NCBI RefSeq assembly: GCF_008330945.1
Contig: NZ_CP043488.1
Span: 2,020,501-2,084,500, forward strand
DNA from: Labrys sp. KNU-23
GTDB lineage: Bacteria; Pseudomonadota; Alphaproteobacteria; Rhizobiales; Labraceae
Reading direction: 5' to 3'
Length of the DNA stretch: 64,000 nt
Part shown: positions 10,513-19,823 of the stretch, in pieces
How the letters are laid out: each line of letters begins with the position of its first letter
Position numbering within the stretch: position 1 is the stretch's first letter
The notes under the pieces: generated by a model
The model's input: the letters and a program-made list of their open reading frames with translations, nothing else
The model's database searches: none
What the model was told of the DNA's origin: nothing
Program-made: the position numbers and the translations under genes

Positions 10513-11781
10513 GTGGCCTATGACGCAACCGTGAGCGCCTTGCGCGATACGCGCAGGGATGCGCCCGCCATCGAGATCTATGCCGGCCTTTCGGAGGCGG
10601 AATTCGCGGAGTGGCGCAGCCGCGCCGAAAGTGTTGCTGCTGAACTCGCGGCCACTGCGCTCGAACGCGACCGTGCCAACCAGGATCCGTTCGAGGAGAT
10701 CGAACTCCTGCGCAAGGCCGGCCTCCTCGGCTTTGCCGTGCCCAGGGCCCTGGGCGGAGCCGGCGCCAACCTCGCGCAGGCGCTCGAGATCAGCCGCATC
10801 ATCTCGGCAGCGGACGGCTCGATCGGGCAGCTGATCGCCTATCACTATTCCAATGGGGTGTGGAGCTACATCCTCGGCACGCCCGAACAATGGCAGGGCA
10901 CGGCCCGCGGCGTTGCCGAAGAAGGCTGGTTCCAGGGCGGCGTCAGCAATCCGCGCGACCCCAAGGCCGAACTGGAGAAGACCGCGAATGGCTATCTGAT
11001 CAGCGGCCGGCGCACCTTCGCCACCGGCGCCTCGATCGCTCAGATCCTCACCGTCACCGTGTGGGACGGCGAGAAGCGGGTGCATTTCCAGTTCCCGCCA
11101 TCGCGCAAGGGCATCAGCTTCGAGGGCGACTGGGACAATCTCGGCCAGCGCCTCACCGCCAGCGGTTCGGTGATCTTCGACAGGGTCGAGGCGACCGATG
11201 CGGACCTCCTGTCGGGTCTCGACAACTATGCTGGCGATGTCGAGCAGCGCGACGGGCTGCGCGTGCTGTTCAGCCAGCTGATCTTCGTCAATTTCTATCT
11301 CGGCATTGCCGAGGGTGCGCTCGAGGCCGCCTCCGCCTATGTGCGCAGCCATGGCCGGCCATGGCCCGAGTCGGGGCTGGAAAGGGCCACCGAGGATCCC
11401 TACCACCTCCAGCTCTTCGGGCGCCTGTCGGCGGGCATCGCCGCCGGCGTCGCCCTGGCGGACAAGGCCGCGGCCCTCTATCAGGCGGCACTGCTGGCCG
11501 GCCCGGCGCTGACGGCGCAGGCCTGGGGCGAGCTTGCCCTTCTGATCGACCAGGCCAAGGTCGTCGCCACCAAGGTTTCGCTCGAAGTCACCGCCGATAT
11601 CTATGAGGCGACGGGCGCCCGTTCGACGGCCAACAAATATGGTCTCGACATCTATTGGCGCAATGTGCGCACCCATACGGTGCATGACCCGGTGTCCTAT
11701 CGGCTGCGCGAAATCGGCGAGTTCGCGCTCAACCAGACGCTGCCGAAGCCCCGTGTCTTCACCCCACCGGCGAAGGCGTGA
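10513..11781 (+). CDS. Second SfnB/DszC-like flavin monooxygenase
   Basis: A 422-residue paralogue of the protein at 7773-9014. It keeps GLLGFAVPRALGGAGANLAQ, the FEGDWDNLGQRLTASGSVIF segment (quoted as family hallmark) and RNVRTHTVHDPVSYRLREIG near the C-terminus. The start is a GTG at 10513. It ends by overlapping the GTG of the acetyltransferase by four bases. With its LLM partner it makes a second oxidoreductase pair in one operon. Confidence 0.9.
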   Translation: MAYDATVSALRDTRRDAPAIEIYAGLSEAEFAEWRSRAESVAAELAATALERDRANQDPFEEIELLRKAGLLGFAVPRALGGAGANLAQALEISRIISAADGSIGQLIAYHYSNGVWSYILGTPEQWQGTARGVAEEGWFQGGVSNPRDPKAELEKTANGYLISGRRTFATGASIAQILTVTVWDGEKRVHFQFPPSRKGISFEGDWDNLGQRLTASGSVIFDRVEATDADLLSGLDNYAGDVEQRDGLRVLFSQLIFVNFYLGIAEGALEAASAYVRSHGRPWPESGLERATEDPYHLQLFGRLSAGIAAGVALADKAAALYQAALLAGPALTAQAWGELALLIDQAKVVATKVSLEVTADIYEATGARSTANKYGLDIYWRNVRTHTVHDPVSYRLREIGEFALNQTLPKPRVFTPPAKA

Positions 11782-13052
11782 GCGCCATGTCGTTGCACGC
11801 CGTAGACCTCTCGGCCGTCAGGGCGCCGAGCCCGGCGCTGACCCGGGTAAGGGTTCTGGATGACGTTTCGGAACTGATCCAGGCGGCCCGGCTGTTCCGC
11901 ACCGCCATGGTGGGGCTGCCGAATTTCGGACCGATCGATGCCGGCTTCGTCGCCGACATCTATGAGCCGGGTCGCACCCTCGGCGCCTTCCTGTCAGGCA
12001 CGCTGGTCGGCACCGTCAATTCCTATGCCAGCACCCTGACAGTGCCGGGTGGCGGACGGCTCGCCCATGCCGCCGTCACCCATGTCGGCGTGCTGCCCAC
12101 CCATACAAGGCGGGGCATCGGTACCGCTCTTCTGGAAAGGCAATTGGCGGAGGCGCGGTCGCGCGGTGACGCCGTCGCCACGCTGCGGGCCTCGGATGCG
12201 CGCATCTACGCCCATTTCGGCTATGGCATCGCCAGTTCGCAGGTCAGTTTCGACCTCGCAGCCGAAGGGGCGCGTTTGCGCCCCGATGTGCCGCTTGGCG
12301 GGCCGGTGCGGTTCGTCGATCCGGACGAGGCCTGGTCGCTGCTGCCCGTCATCCATGCCCAGGTTGGCACCGCCCAGGCCGGCGCCATCGCGCGCTGGCG
12401 AGGCTGGTGGCATTTCCAGCGCCTGCGCCAGGACTTGTCCAAGGCGCCGGCCTATGTCGTGGTGGCCGGGGAGGAAGGACGGGAGCGCGGCTATGTGCGC
12501 TACCACCCGATCGGTCTCGACGAATGGTTCGCCGGCTCGGATCGCACCCTCGTCGTGGACGATCTGGTCGCGGCCGATAATGCCGCCTATGGCGCCCTGG
12601 TTGCCCATCTTCTCAATGTCGATCTGGTGCATCGCATCCTCTTCCCCGGCCGGCCGCTGGATGACGCCCTGCCATGGCTGTTCGAAAACCATCGGCAGGC
12701 CCGCGTGACCGGCCAGCGCGACGAAACCTGGCTGCGTCTTCTCGACGTGCGCCAGGCCTTGGAAACGCGTCGCTATGGCGGTGAAGGCGAGGTGGTGCTC
12801 GCCGTCAGCGACTCCCTCTTTGCCGAGAACAATGGCCGGTTCCGCCTCTCGGCGCGGGGTGCGGTGCCGACCGATGCTCCGGCACAGGCCGAGCTCGATA
12901 TCGCCGCTTTGGCAACGACCTATCTCGGCGGCACGCGCTGGTGGCAGCTCGCCAGGGCCGGCCGGGTCAAGGCCGAGAGCGAGGCGGTGCTGTCCACGCT
13001 CGACACCTTGTTCGCCACATCAGCCCAGCCCCACGCGGGCACCGTCTTTTAG
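11778..13052 (+). CDS. Eis-like GNAT N-acetyltransferase
   Basis: A 424-residue protein with the layout of the Eis group: an N-terminal GNAT domain, a second degenerate GNAT domain and a C-terminal sterol-carrier-like domain. The acetyl-CoA site is visible as VGVLPTHTRRGIGTALLERQ near residue 100, followed by IYAHFGYGIAS, where the tyrosine corresponds to the general acid of Eis proteins. The protein ends in phenylalanine, and in mycobacterial Eis the terminal Phe carboxylate is the catalytic base. It may acetylate an amine produced or imported by the surrounding pathway. The start may be GTG 11778 or ATG 11787. Confidence 0.85.
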   Translation: MSAMSLHAVDLSAVRAPSPALTRVRVLDDVSELIQAARLFRTAMVGLPNFGPIDAGFVADIYEPGRTLGAFLSGTLVGTVNSYASTLTVPGGGRLAHAAVTHVGVLPTHTRRGIGTALLERQLAEARSRGDAVATLRASDARIYAHFGYGIASSQVSFDLAAEGARLRPDVPLGGPVRFVDPDEAWSLLPVIHAQVGTAQAGAIARWRGWWHFQRLRQDLSKAPAYVVVAGEEGRERGYVRYHPIGLDEWFAGSDRTLVVDDLVAADNAAYGALVAHLLNVDLVHRILFPGRPLDDALPWLFENHRQARVTGQRDETWLRLLDVRQALETRRYGGEGEVVLAVSDSLFAENNGRFRLSARGAVPTDAPAQAELDIAALATTYLGGTRWWQLARAGRVKAESEAVLSTLDTLFATSAQPHAGTVF

Positions 13053-13109
13053 GGCCTCCGCCATCGCGAGCGGCCTTCGTTCCTCCTTCGACACATCAGG
13101 AAACAGACT

Positions 13110-14888
13110 ATGAAATCCCGGCATTTCGCCCGCTCTTGGTTGCTCGGCTCGGCGTCGCGCTTTGCGGCCGCCCTGCTGCTGACGGGCGGCCTCGCTCTCG
13201 GCGCGGCACAGGCGGCTGACGACGTTCCGTATGGCGGGACGCTGCGCATCGCCTCGCTCGACCCCGATCTCGACGCCTTCGATCCCTTGACCGGCTACAG
13301 CACCGATTCCTGGGAGATCCTGCGGGCGGTGACGCGCCAGCTCGTGACCTATCCGGGCGCGCCCGGTGACATCAAGGACGACACCAAGCTGGTGCCCGAT
13401 CTCGCCGAGTCCTGGGACGTCAGCCCCGACGGCAAGACCTACACCTTCCATCTTCGCGACGGCATCACCTATTCGGGCCCGACCACGCGCAAGATCACGG
13501 CGGGCGATTTCGTCTACGGCATCAAGCGTTTCTGCGATCCCAACAAGCAGGTCGCGGCCATCAACTATTTCAATCTCGCCTTTTCGGGCTTCGCCGACTA
13601 CTGCAAGCAGTTCGCCAAGGTGCCGACGGGCGATCTCGCCGCCACCAAGGCCTTCACCGACACGCATGACATCGCCGGTGTCTCCGCGCCGGACGACCGG
13701 ACGCTGGTGCTGCGCTCGGATTCCAAGAACTATGATTTCCTCAACATCCTGTCGATGAACTTCGTCACCCCGCTGCCGCCGGAGATCGCCTCCAAATATT
13801 TCCCGGATTCGCTGGAATTCAGGAAGAACCTGCCCTCGAGCGGCCCCTATTATGTCGCGGCCTACGACCAGGGCCAGAAGCTCGTGCTCAAGAAGGTGGC
13901 CAACTACAATCATGCCGCCGATCCAGCCCGCAAGGCCTATGTCGACGAGATCGTCGTCGACTTTACCACCAATACCGAAGACGCCGTGGTGCAGAAGATC
14001 CGCGCCGGTGAAGCCGACCTGTCGCTCTATCTCGACGTGCCTCCATTGGCCGCGATCCGGCAGTATCAGGCGCAGAAGAGCCCCTATCTGCATGCATCCA
14101 ACAGCGGCTCGGCCAATTTCATCACCTTCAACGCCCGGCCGGAAGCCACCGGCCCCGGTGCCACCGCCCTGCGCAAGCTCGAAGTGCGCCAGGCCCTCGC
14201 CTATGCGGTGAACAAGGCCCATCTCGTCCAGCGTCAGGGCGGCTCGATTGCCGCTCTCCCGCTCGGCCAGATCATCACCTCGACCATCCTGGGTTACGAA
14301 CCCTTCGATCCCTACGCCACCCCGAAGAGCGCGGGCGATCCGGCCAAGGCCAGGGAGCTGCTGGCCAAGGCTGGCTATCCCGATGGCGTGACGCTCGATG
14401 CGGTGTACCAGACCACGGCGCAGACCCAGGCCATCGCGGTGACGCTCAAGGAAGACCTGGCTGCGGCCGGCTTTACCCTCAACCTCATCCCGGTGCCGAG
14501 CTCGCAATATCGCTCCTACATCCAGGATCCCAAAAGCCATTGGGACGTCTTCCTCGGGGCGGCCTTCGCACCCGACTGGCAGGGGCCGAGCACGCGCATG
14601 CTGCTCGGAGGCTGGCTGAATTCGGAGGCCTCGCCCTGCGGCACCGGCAATACCCATGCGGTCTGCTATTCCAACAAGGAGCTCAACCAGCTGGCGGCCG
14701 AGGCCTTCCCTTCCGATGATCCCGGCCCGATCTGGGCCAAGGCCGATCGCCTCGTTTCCGCCGACCTGCCTTGGATCCCCCTGTTCGAGAAGCGCAAGGT
14801 CGCCATCACCTCCGATCGCATCGCGCTGTGGAACTGGTCCTCGCTCGCCGTGCATGCGGACATCACCAACATTGCCCTGCGCAAATAG
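13110..14888 (+). CDS. ABC transporter substrate-binding protein, family 5
   Basis: Periplasmic binding protein of 592 residues with a signal peptide (hydrophobic stretch at residues 13-35, cleavage near AQAADDV). The mature N-terminus (VPYGGTLRIASLDPDLDAFDP) and LAESWDVSPDGKTYTFHLRD are typical of peptide/nickel-type binding proteins. It is the first of four genes for a complete importer (13110-18496). Its place after two oxidoreductase pairs and an acetyltransferase suggests it feeds them their substrate. Confidence 0.93.
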   Translation: MKSRHFARSWLLGSASRFAAALLLTGGLALGAAQAADDVPYGGTLRIASLDPDLDAFDPLTGYSTDSWEILRAVTRQLVTYPGAPGDIKDDTKLVPDLAESWDVSPDGKTYTFHLRDGITYSGPTTRKITAGDFVYGIKRFCDPNKQVAAINYFNLAFSGFADYCKQFAKVPTGDLAATKAFTDTHDIAGVSAPDDRTLVLRSDSKNYDFLNILSMNFVTPLPPEIASKYFPDSLEFRKNLPSSGPYYVAAYDQGQKLVLKKVANYNHAADPARKAYVDEIVVDFTTNTEDAVVQKIRAGEADLSLYLDVPPLAAIRQYQAQKSPYLHASNSGSANFITFNARPEATGPGATALRKLEVRQALAYAVNKAHLVQRQGGSIAALPLGQIITSTILGYEPFDPYATPKSAGDPAKARELLAKAGYPDGVTLDAVYQTTAQTQAIAVTLKEDLAAAGFTLNLIPVPSSQYRSYIQDPKSHWDVFLGAAFAPDWQGPSTRMLLGGWLNSEASPCGTGNTHAVCYSNKELNQLAAEAFPSDDPGPIWAKADRLVSADLPWIPLFEKRKVAITSDRIALWNWSSLAVHADITNIALRK

Positions 14889-14912
14889 CGACAGGACGCA
14901 GGAGAGGCGGCC

Positions 14913-16541
14913 ATGCCGATTTTCGCGGTCGATAATCTGGATGTGAGCTTTGGAACGCGCCGGCATCGCATGGAAGTGGCGCGCGGCGTCTCCTTCGGCG
15001 TCGAGGCCGGCAAGACCTTGGCCATCGTCGGCGAATCCGGTTCCGGCAAGAGCGTTTCGCTGCTGGGGGCGACCGGTCTCTTGCCACCCTCGGCGGCGGT
15101 GACGGGCAGCGCGCGCCATCGCGGCACCGAGCTTCTCGGCCTGTCGGCGGGCCGGCTGCGTCGCCTGCGGGGCGCGCAGATCGGCTTCGTCTTCCAGGAT
15201 CCGCTCTCCAATCTGCATCCGCTCAAGACGATCGGCAGCCAGATCGGCGAGGCGATCACGGCCCACCAGCGCGTGGGGCGATCGGCCCTGCGCACCCGCA
15301 TCCTCGATCTGCTCGACGAGGTCGGCATTCGCGATCCCGCCCGGCGCATCGACGACTACCCTCATCAGTTCTCCGGCGGCATGCGCCAGCGCGTAATGAT
15401 CGCCATGGCGATCGCGCTCGGCCCGGACCTGCTGATCGCCGACGAGCCGACCGCGGCGCTCGACGTGACGGTGCAGGCCGCCATCCTCACGCTCCTGCGG
15501 CAATTGCAGGAGCGCCATGGCATGGCCCTGATCTTCGTCAGCCATGATCTCGGCGTCGTCAACGACATCGCCGACGACGTGGTGGTGATGCGCGGGGGAA
15601 GCGTGGTGGAACAGGGGCCGGCGGTGCGCATCTATGGTGCGCCAAAAGAGCCCTATACCAGGCTGCTGCTGGGAGCGGCGCGCCACGGCCTGGCCCTCGG
15701 CTCCGCGGTGCCGGTCGAGACCGCTCCCCTGTTGACGGTCGAGGCGGTTTCCCGCCGCTTCCGCCGGGGCGGCAAGGCCGGAGGCACGCTGCAGGCGCTC
15801 GACCGGGTTTCCTTTGCCTTGCGCGAGGGGGAGATCCTGGGGGTGGTCGGCGAGTCGGGTTCGGGCAAGTCGACCATCGGCCGGATCGTCGTCGGACTGG
15901 ACAGGCCGGACGAAGGCCAGGTCAGGCTCGGCGACAGCGTCTATGCCCATGCCGGCGCCATGACCCTCACCAGGCAGCAACGCTCCGCCATCCAGATGGT
16001 GTTCCAGGATCCCTATGGCAGCCTCAATCCGAGGCGGCGGATCAGTGCCATCCTGGCCGAGCCCTTCATCATCAACACGGATCTGTCCGCACCGCAGATC
16101 CGCGCGCGCATCCGCGACCTCGTCGAGGTGGTCGAGTTGCCCCAGGACGTCCTCGATCGCTACCCGGCTCAGCTTTCCGGCGGGCAGCGCCAGCGCATCG
16201 CCATCGCCCGCGCGGTGGCGCTGGAGCCGCGCGTGATCGTGGCCGACGAACCGGTATCGGCCCTCGACATCACCACCCAGGCCAGGATCATCGCGCTGCT
16301 GCGCTCCCTTAGAAGCCGGCTCGGCGTCTCCATCCTGTTCATTTCCCATGACCTGGGCGTGGTGGCCGATCTGTGCGATCGCGTGCTGGTGCTGCAGGCC
16401 GGCCGCATCATCGAGGAAGGGCCGACCGCACAGGTCTTCCACCGTCCGGGGCAGGCCTATACGCGCGCGCTCATCGCTGCCATTCCGGGTCAGAGGAACC
16501 GGGACGAGGACAAGTTCGAAAGGCTGGTCCTGCATGGTTGA
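14913..16541 (+). CDS. Fused double ATPase of peptide-type ABC importer (DppD-DppF)
   Basis: One 542-residue chain carries both ATPase domains. Domain 1 has Walker A GESGSGKS near residue 37, signature [14 protein letters not shown] and Walker [13 protein letters not shown]. Domain 2, from about residue 275, has [23 protein letters not shown] and [12 protein letters not shown]. Both catalytic sites look intact. It lies 24 bases after the binding protein gene and overlaps the permease start by eight bases. By contrast the importer at the left edge uses separate ATPases. Confidence 0.94.
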   Translation: MPIFAVDNLDVSFGTRRHRMEVARGVSFGVEAGKTLAIVGESGSGKSVSLLGATGLLPPSAAVTGSARHRGTELLGLSAGRLRRLRGAQIGFVFQDPLSNLHPLKTIGSQIGEAITAHQRVGRSALRTRILDLLDEVGIRDPARRIDDYPHQFSGGMRQRVMIAMAIALGPDLLIADEPTAALDVTVQAAILTLLRQLQERHGMALIFVSHDLGVVNDIADDVVVMRGGSVVEQGPAVRIYGAPKEPYTRLLLGAARHGLALGSAVPVETAPLLTVEAVSRRFRRGGKAGGTLQALDRVSFALREGEILGVVGESGSGKSTIGRIVVGLDRPDEGQVRLGDSVYAHAGAMTLTRQQRSAIQMVFQDPYGSLNPRRRISAILAEPFIINTDLSAPQIRARIRDLVEVVELPQDVLDRYPAQLSGGQRQRIAIARAVALEPRVIVADEPVSALDITTQARIIALLRSLRSRLGVSILFISHDLGVVADLCDRVLVLQAGRIIEEGPTAQVFHRPGQAYTRALIAAIPGQRNRDEDKFERLVLHG

Positions 16542-17490
16542 GGCGGGCCGGACCACCTTTGCCGAGGGGGCCGAGTTGGTTTCCTCTCATCGTGATTTGA
16601 GGCGATCTTCCACCGGCCTAGGGGCGGTGCTGGCGGAGCCATCCGTACGGTTCGGAGGCCTTGTGGTGCTTCTGGTGGTGGCTGCCGCGCTGCTGGCGCC
16701 CCTGGTGGCGCTCTGGCTCGGCCATGGATCGACAGAGCAGTTCAGCGACATCGCCCTGTCGGAAGACGGTTTGCCGATCGGACCGAGCTGGGCCTTTCCG
16801 CTCGGCGCCGACGGCAATGGCCGCGACGTCTTGGTCCGCACGCTCTATGGCGCGCGCGTTTCCCTGCTGGTTTCCATTCCCGCCACCACGCTCGCCATGG
16901 CGGTGGGAACCTCGATCGGCCTGATCGCCGGCTATTTCGGCGGGCTGGCCGACCGGGTGATCTCGCAGGGCATCGACGTGGCCTTGTCCTTTCCCTTCGT
17001 GGTGACGGCACTCAGCCTGCTGGCGCTCAACCGGGGCGCCAGTGGCCAGCCGATCGCCGATCCCATGCTCGTGGTGGTGCTGATCATCGCCCTGTTCTCC
17101 TGGACCTATTTCGCCCGCCTGACGCGGGGGCTGGTGCTCTCGCTTCGGCACAGTCCCTTCGTGCAGGCGGCGCAGACACTGGGGGCGAGCCGCCGGCGTA
17201 TCCTGATCCGGGAGATCCTGCCCAATGTCGCGCCGGTCGCCCTGGTCTATTGGGCCGTGCAACTGCCCAACAACATCGTGGCCGAGGCGACTTTGTCCTT
17301 CCTGGGTGTCGGTATCCAGGCCCCGACGGCGAGCTGGGGCAACATGATCGCGGATGCGCAACGCTCCTCGCTCTACCAGCTGCAGCCCTGGTTCCTGCTC
17401 GGGCCGAGCATCGCCCTTTTCCTGACGGTGGTGGGCTTCAACACGCTGAGCGCGGGCCTGCGCAACATCCTCGATCCCCACCGGCGCTGA
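16534..17490 (+). CDS. Peptide-type ABC transporter permease (DppC-like)
   Basis: Inner-membrane permease of 318 residues. I place the start at ATG 16534, which overlaps the ATPase stop, rather than at the upstream limit of the open frame. The protein has a first helix at about 46-66, then the OppC periplasmic motif FPLGADGNGRDVLVRTLYGA, and five further helices. The coupling loop reads VQAAQTLGASRRRILIREILP. The DppC-like gene precedes the DppB-like gene here, the reverse of the usual order. Confidence 0.93.
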   Translation: MVEAGRTTFAEGAELVSSHRDLRRSSTGLGAVLAEPSVRFGGLVVLLVVAAALLAPLVALWLGHGSTEQFSDIALSEDGLPIGPSWAFPLGADGNGRDVLVRTLYGARVSLLVSIPATTLAMAVGTSIGLIAGYFGGLADRVISQGIDVALSFPFVVTALSLLALNRGASGQPIADPMLVVVLIIALFSWTYFARLTRGLVLSLRHSPFVQAAQTLGASRRRILIREILPNVAPVALVYWAVQLPNNIVAEATLSFLGVGIQAPTASWGNMIADAQRSSLYQLQPWFLLGPSIALFLTVVGFNTLSAGLRNILDPHRR

Positions 17491-17500
17491 GAGACGGATC

Positions 17501-18496
17501 ATGCTGCGCTTCATTCTCGGCCTGGCCTTCAGGGCGGTCACCACCCTGGTGATCGTGCTCGTCATCGCCTTCTTCATCACGCGCCTCGCCTACCAGAATC
17601 CGGCGGTGATGCTGGCCCCGCGCAATGCCAATCAGCAGGCGATCGATGCGGTCGCCCATGCGCTGCGCCTCGATGAGCCCTGGCATGTCCAGCTCTGGCA
17701 ATATCTCTATCGCGGACCGGATATCCAGGGTGCGGCGATGGGGCTCGCGCACTGGCCGCCGGGTCTGGGCTATTCCTTCCGCAAGCAGACGGGCGTCACC
17801 GAGCTGATCCTCGACAAGGTGCCCGTGACCTTCTCGCTCGCTTTGGGAGCGCTGGTCATCTGGATGGTGGTCTCGCTGGTGCTGGGCATCCTGGCGGCGC
17901 GGCGGCCGGGCTCCGTGCTCGACCATGCGCTGGCGGCCATCGCCTATGTCGGGCTGTCGGTCCCCACCTTCCTGAGCGGGATGCTGCTGTCCTTCTTCCT
18001 GTTCTACCAGCTCTCGACCGTGGGCATCGACTGGTTCCCGAGCAGCGGCTATGTGCCGTTCTTCGACAATCCCTTCGAATGGGCCCGTCATCTGGCCTTG
18101 CCCTGGCTGACGCTGGCGATCGCAGAGATCGGCATCTTCCAGCGCGTGGTGCGCGCCGCCATGCTGGACGTATTGGGCGCGGACTATATTCGCACCGCCC
18201 GGGCCAAGGGGCTCAGCGAATGGCGCATCCAGGTCGGCCACGCGCTCAAGGCCGCCCTCAACCCCATCATCACCCTGGCCGGGCTGGAACTGGCGGTGAT
18301 CATGGGTGGGGCAATCGTCACCGAGCAGATCTTCGGCCTCGACGGCGTCGGCCGGCTGGCGATCAACGCCGCGCTGGACGGGGATTTTCCCGTGGTGATC
18401 GGCACCACCATCTTCACCGCGGCGATCTTCGTGGCCTGCAACTTCCTGGTCGATGCCATTACCAGGCTGCGCGACCCGCTGGCGGCAGCCGGATGA
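17501..18496 (+). CDS. Peptide-type ABC transporter permease (DppB-like)
   Basis: Inner-membrane permease of 331 residues with six helices. It shows the DppB-type first helix and NPAVMLAPRNANQQAID linker, an unusually long periplasmic loop between helices 1 and 2, and the coupling loop GADYIRTARAKGLSEWRIQ. The C-terminal IVTEQIFGLDGVGRLAINAA matches the family. It is the last gene of the importer operon that begins at 13110. Confidence 0.93.
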   Translation: MLRFILGLAFRAVTTLVIVLVIAFFITRLAYQNPAVMLAPRNANQQAIDAVAHALRLDEPWHVQLWQYLYRGPDIQGAAMGLAHWPPGLGYSFRKQTGVTELILDKVPVTFSLALGALVIWMVVSLVLGILAARRPGSVLDHALAAIAYVGLSVPTFLSGMLLSFFLFYQLSTVGIDWFPSSGYVPFFDNPFEWARHLALPWLTLAIAEIGIFQRVVRAAMLDVLGADYIRTARAKGLSEWRIQVGHALKAALNPIITLAGLELAVIMGGAIVTEQIFGLDGVGRLAINAALDGDFPVVIGTTIFTAAIFVACNFLVDAITRLRDPLAAAG

Positions 18497-18645
18497 GCTG
18501 CCGACGGCATCGTCACAGGCGGTTCGGGGGGCGTTCGACGATTTCAATATATTAAGTCTATAAATTTAGTTGACATATAATCGGCAAACGTGTGTGCTCT
18601 GACGAGGCCTCGACAGACGGGCCAAATCAAAGCTGGACCGACACG
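18497..18645 (+). promoter_or_regulatory. AT-rich leader of the ribose-type transporter operon
   Basis: A sharply AT-rich tract lies at 18540-18592, containing GTCTATAAATTTAG and then TTGACATATAATC. The tract stands out in this GC-rich region and probably holds the promoter and an activator site. Read on the opposite strand it contains TATAGAC followed by AATAT, which also occurs upstream of the oxidoreductase operon at 6246-6257. Confidence 0.45.
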
Positions 18646-19662
18646 ATGACGACGATTTCCTCCACCCCGCTCGGGCGCCGCTCGCTTCTCAAGATGGGCT
18701 CGGCCCTGGCTGCCGCCGCAGCCTTCGGCGGCGCTGCCCGGGCCGATGATGCTGCCAAGCCTGAAGCGGGATTGCCCTCCCTCAAGGGCAAGACCATTGC
18801 GATCAGCGTCGCGGGTACCGACCATTTCTTCGACCTGAAGGCCTACCAGGCCCAGGTCGAAACCGTGAAGGAACTCGGCGGCACGCCGATCGGGCTCGAT
18901 GCCGGGCGCAACGACAAGACACTGGTCAGCCAGCTGCAGACCCTGGTGACGCAAAAGCCGGATGCGGTGATCCAGACGCTCGGCACCCTCTCGGTCGTCG
19001 ATCCCTGGCTGAAGAAGCTGCGCCAGGCCGGCATCCCGGTCTTTTCCGTCGACCTGCCCTCGACCAACGTCATCAACACGGCGACCTCGGACAATTTCTC
19101 CCTGGGTGCCCAGCTTGCGCTGCAACTGGTCTCCGATATCGGCGGCAAGGGCAATGTCGTCGTCTTCAACGGCTTTTCGGGCGTTCCGGTCTGCGAGATC
19201 CGCTACACCCAGCTGCGCAACGTGCTGAAATATTATCCCGAGGTGAAGATCATCCAGCCCGAATTGCGCGACGTCATCCCCAACACGGTGCAGGACGCCT
19301 ATGCGCAGATCACCGCTCTGCTCAGCAAATATCCCGACAAGGGCTCGATCTCGGCCATCTGGTCGGCCTGGGACATTCCCCAGCTCGGCGCCACCCAGGC
19401 CCTGATCGCGGCGGGGCGCAGCGAGATCCTCACCTATGGCGTCGACGGCACCCCCGAGGTGCTGGCGCTGGTCAAGGATCCCAAGGCGCCGGCCGGCGCG
19501 GTGGCGGCCCAGCAGCCCTCGGTCATCGGCCGCCAGGCGGTCCTGAACCTCGCCCGCTATCTCAACGGCGATACCACGCTGCCCTCGCAGACCTTCCTGC
19601 CGGCCGTGATCGCCAACAAGAAGAATGCCGCCGAGGTGCAAAAGCAGCTCGGCCAGGCCTGA
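18646..19662 (+). CDS. Ribose-type ABC transporter substrate-binding protein with Tat-like signal
   Basis: Periplasmic binding protein of 338 residues from ATG 18646. The N-terminus has a twin-arginine-like signal (GRRSLLKMGSALAAAAAFGG). The mature chain follows the type 1 periplasmic fold: TIAISVAGTDHFF, QLQTLVTQKPDAVIQTLGT, and a hinge-proximal AIWSAWDIPQLGATQALIAAG. It belongs to the same broad group as RbsB (family 4 binding proteins). The ligand is unknown, because no sugar kinase or isomerase is nearby. It is followed by a strong hairpin and then the ATPase gene. Confidence 0.9.
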   Translation: MTTISSTPLGRRSLLKMGSALAAAAAFGGAARADDAAKPEAGLPSLKGKTIAISVAGTDHFFDLKAYQAQVETVKELGGTPIGLDAGRNDKTLVSQLQTLVTQKPDAVIQTLGTLSVVDPWLKKLRQAGIPVFSVDLPSTNVINTATSDNFSLGAQLALQLVSDIGGKGNVVVFNGFSGVPVCEIRYTQLRNVLKYYPEVKIIQPELRDVIPNTVQDAYAQITALLSKYPDKGSISAIWSAWDIPQLGATQALIAAGRSEILTYGVDGTPEVLALVKDPKAPAGAVAAQQPSVIGRQAVLNLARYLNGDTTLPSQTFLPAVIANKKNAAEVQKQLGQA

Positions 19663-19701
19663 TCGACCCCGCAGGGTGCCCTCGTTGACACCATCCTGCC
19701 C

Positions 19702-19735
19702 AGCCACCCCATCCGCAAGCCCGGATGGGGTGGCT
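19702..19735 (+). terminator. Strong hairpin between binding-protein and ATPase genes
   Basis: A perfect 14-base stem (19702-19715 with 19722-19735) with a six-base loop lies 40 bases after the binding-protein stop and is followed by CTTATT. Such an intercistronic hairpin usually stabilises the upstream message or terminates part of the transcription, so that the binding protein is made in excess over the membrane components. Confidence 0.7.
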
Positions 19736-19823
19736 CTTATTCGTGGCCGATCCCGTGCCGCATTCCCCTGAGCAAGGACTGAGCTGGCCGGTGCGCCGGC
19801 GACGCTGACCAACGATCGACGCC

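Noticed and set aside
13020-16556. A continuous minus-strand open frame of 1178 codons opposite the importer genes.
   Set aside because: It mirrors the binding-protein and double-ATPase genes, whose motifs are certain. The minus frame has arginine/glycine-rich low-information sequence with no domain, a typical artefact of high GC.
18550-18592. TTGACATATAAT near 18572 considered as a complete promoter.
   Set aside because: The two hexamers abut with no spacer, so they cannot be the -35 and -10 boxes of one promoter; only an AT-rich leader is claimed.
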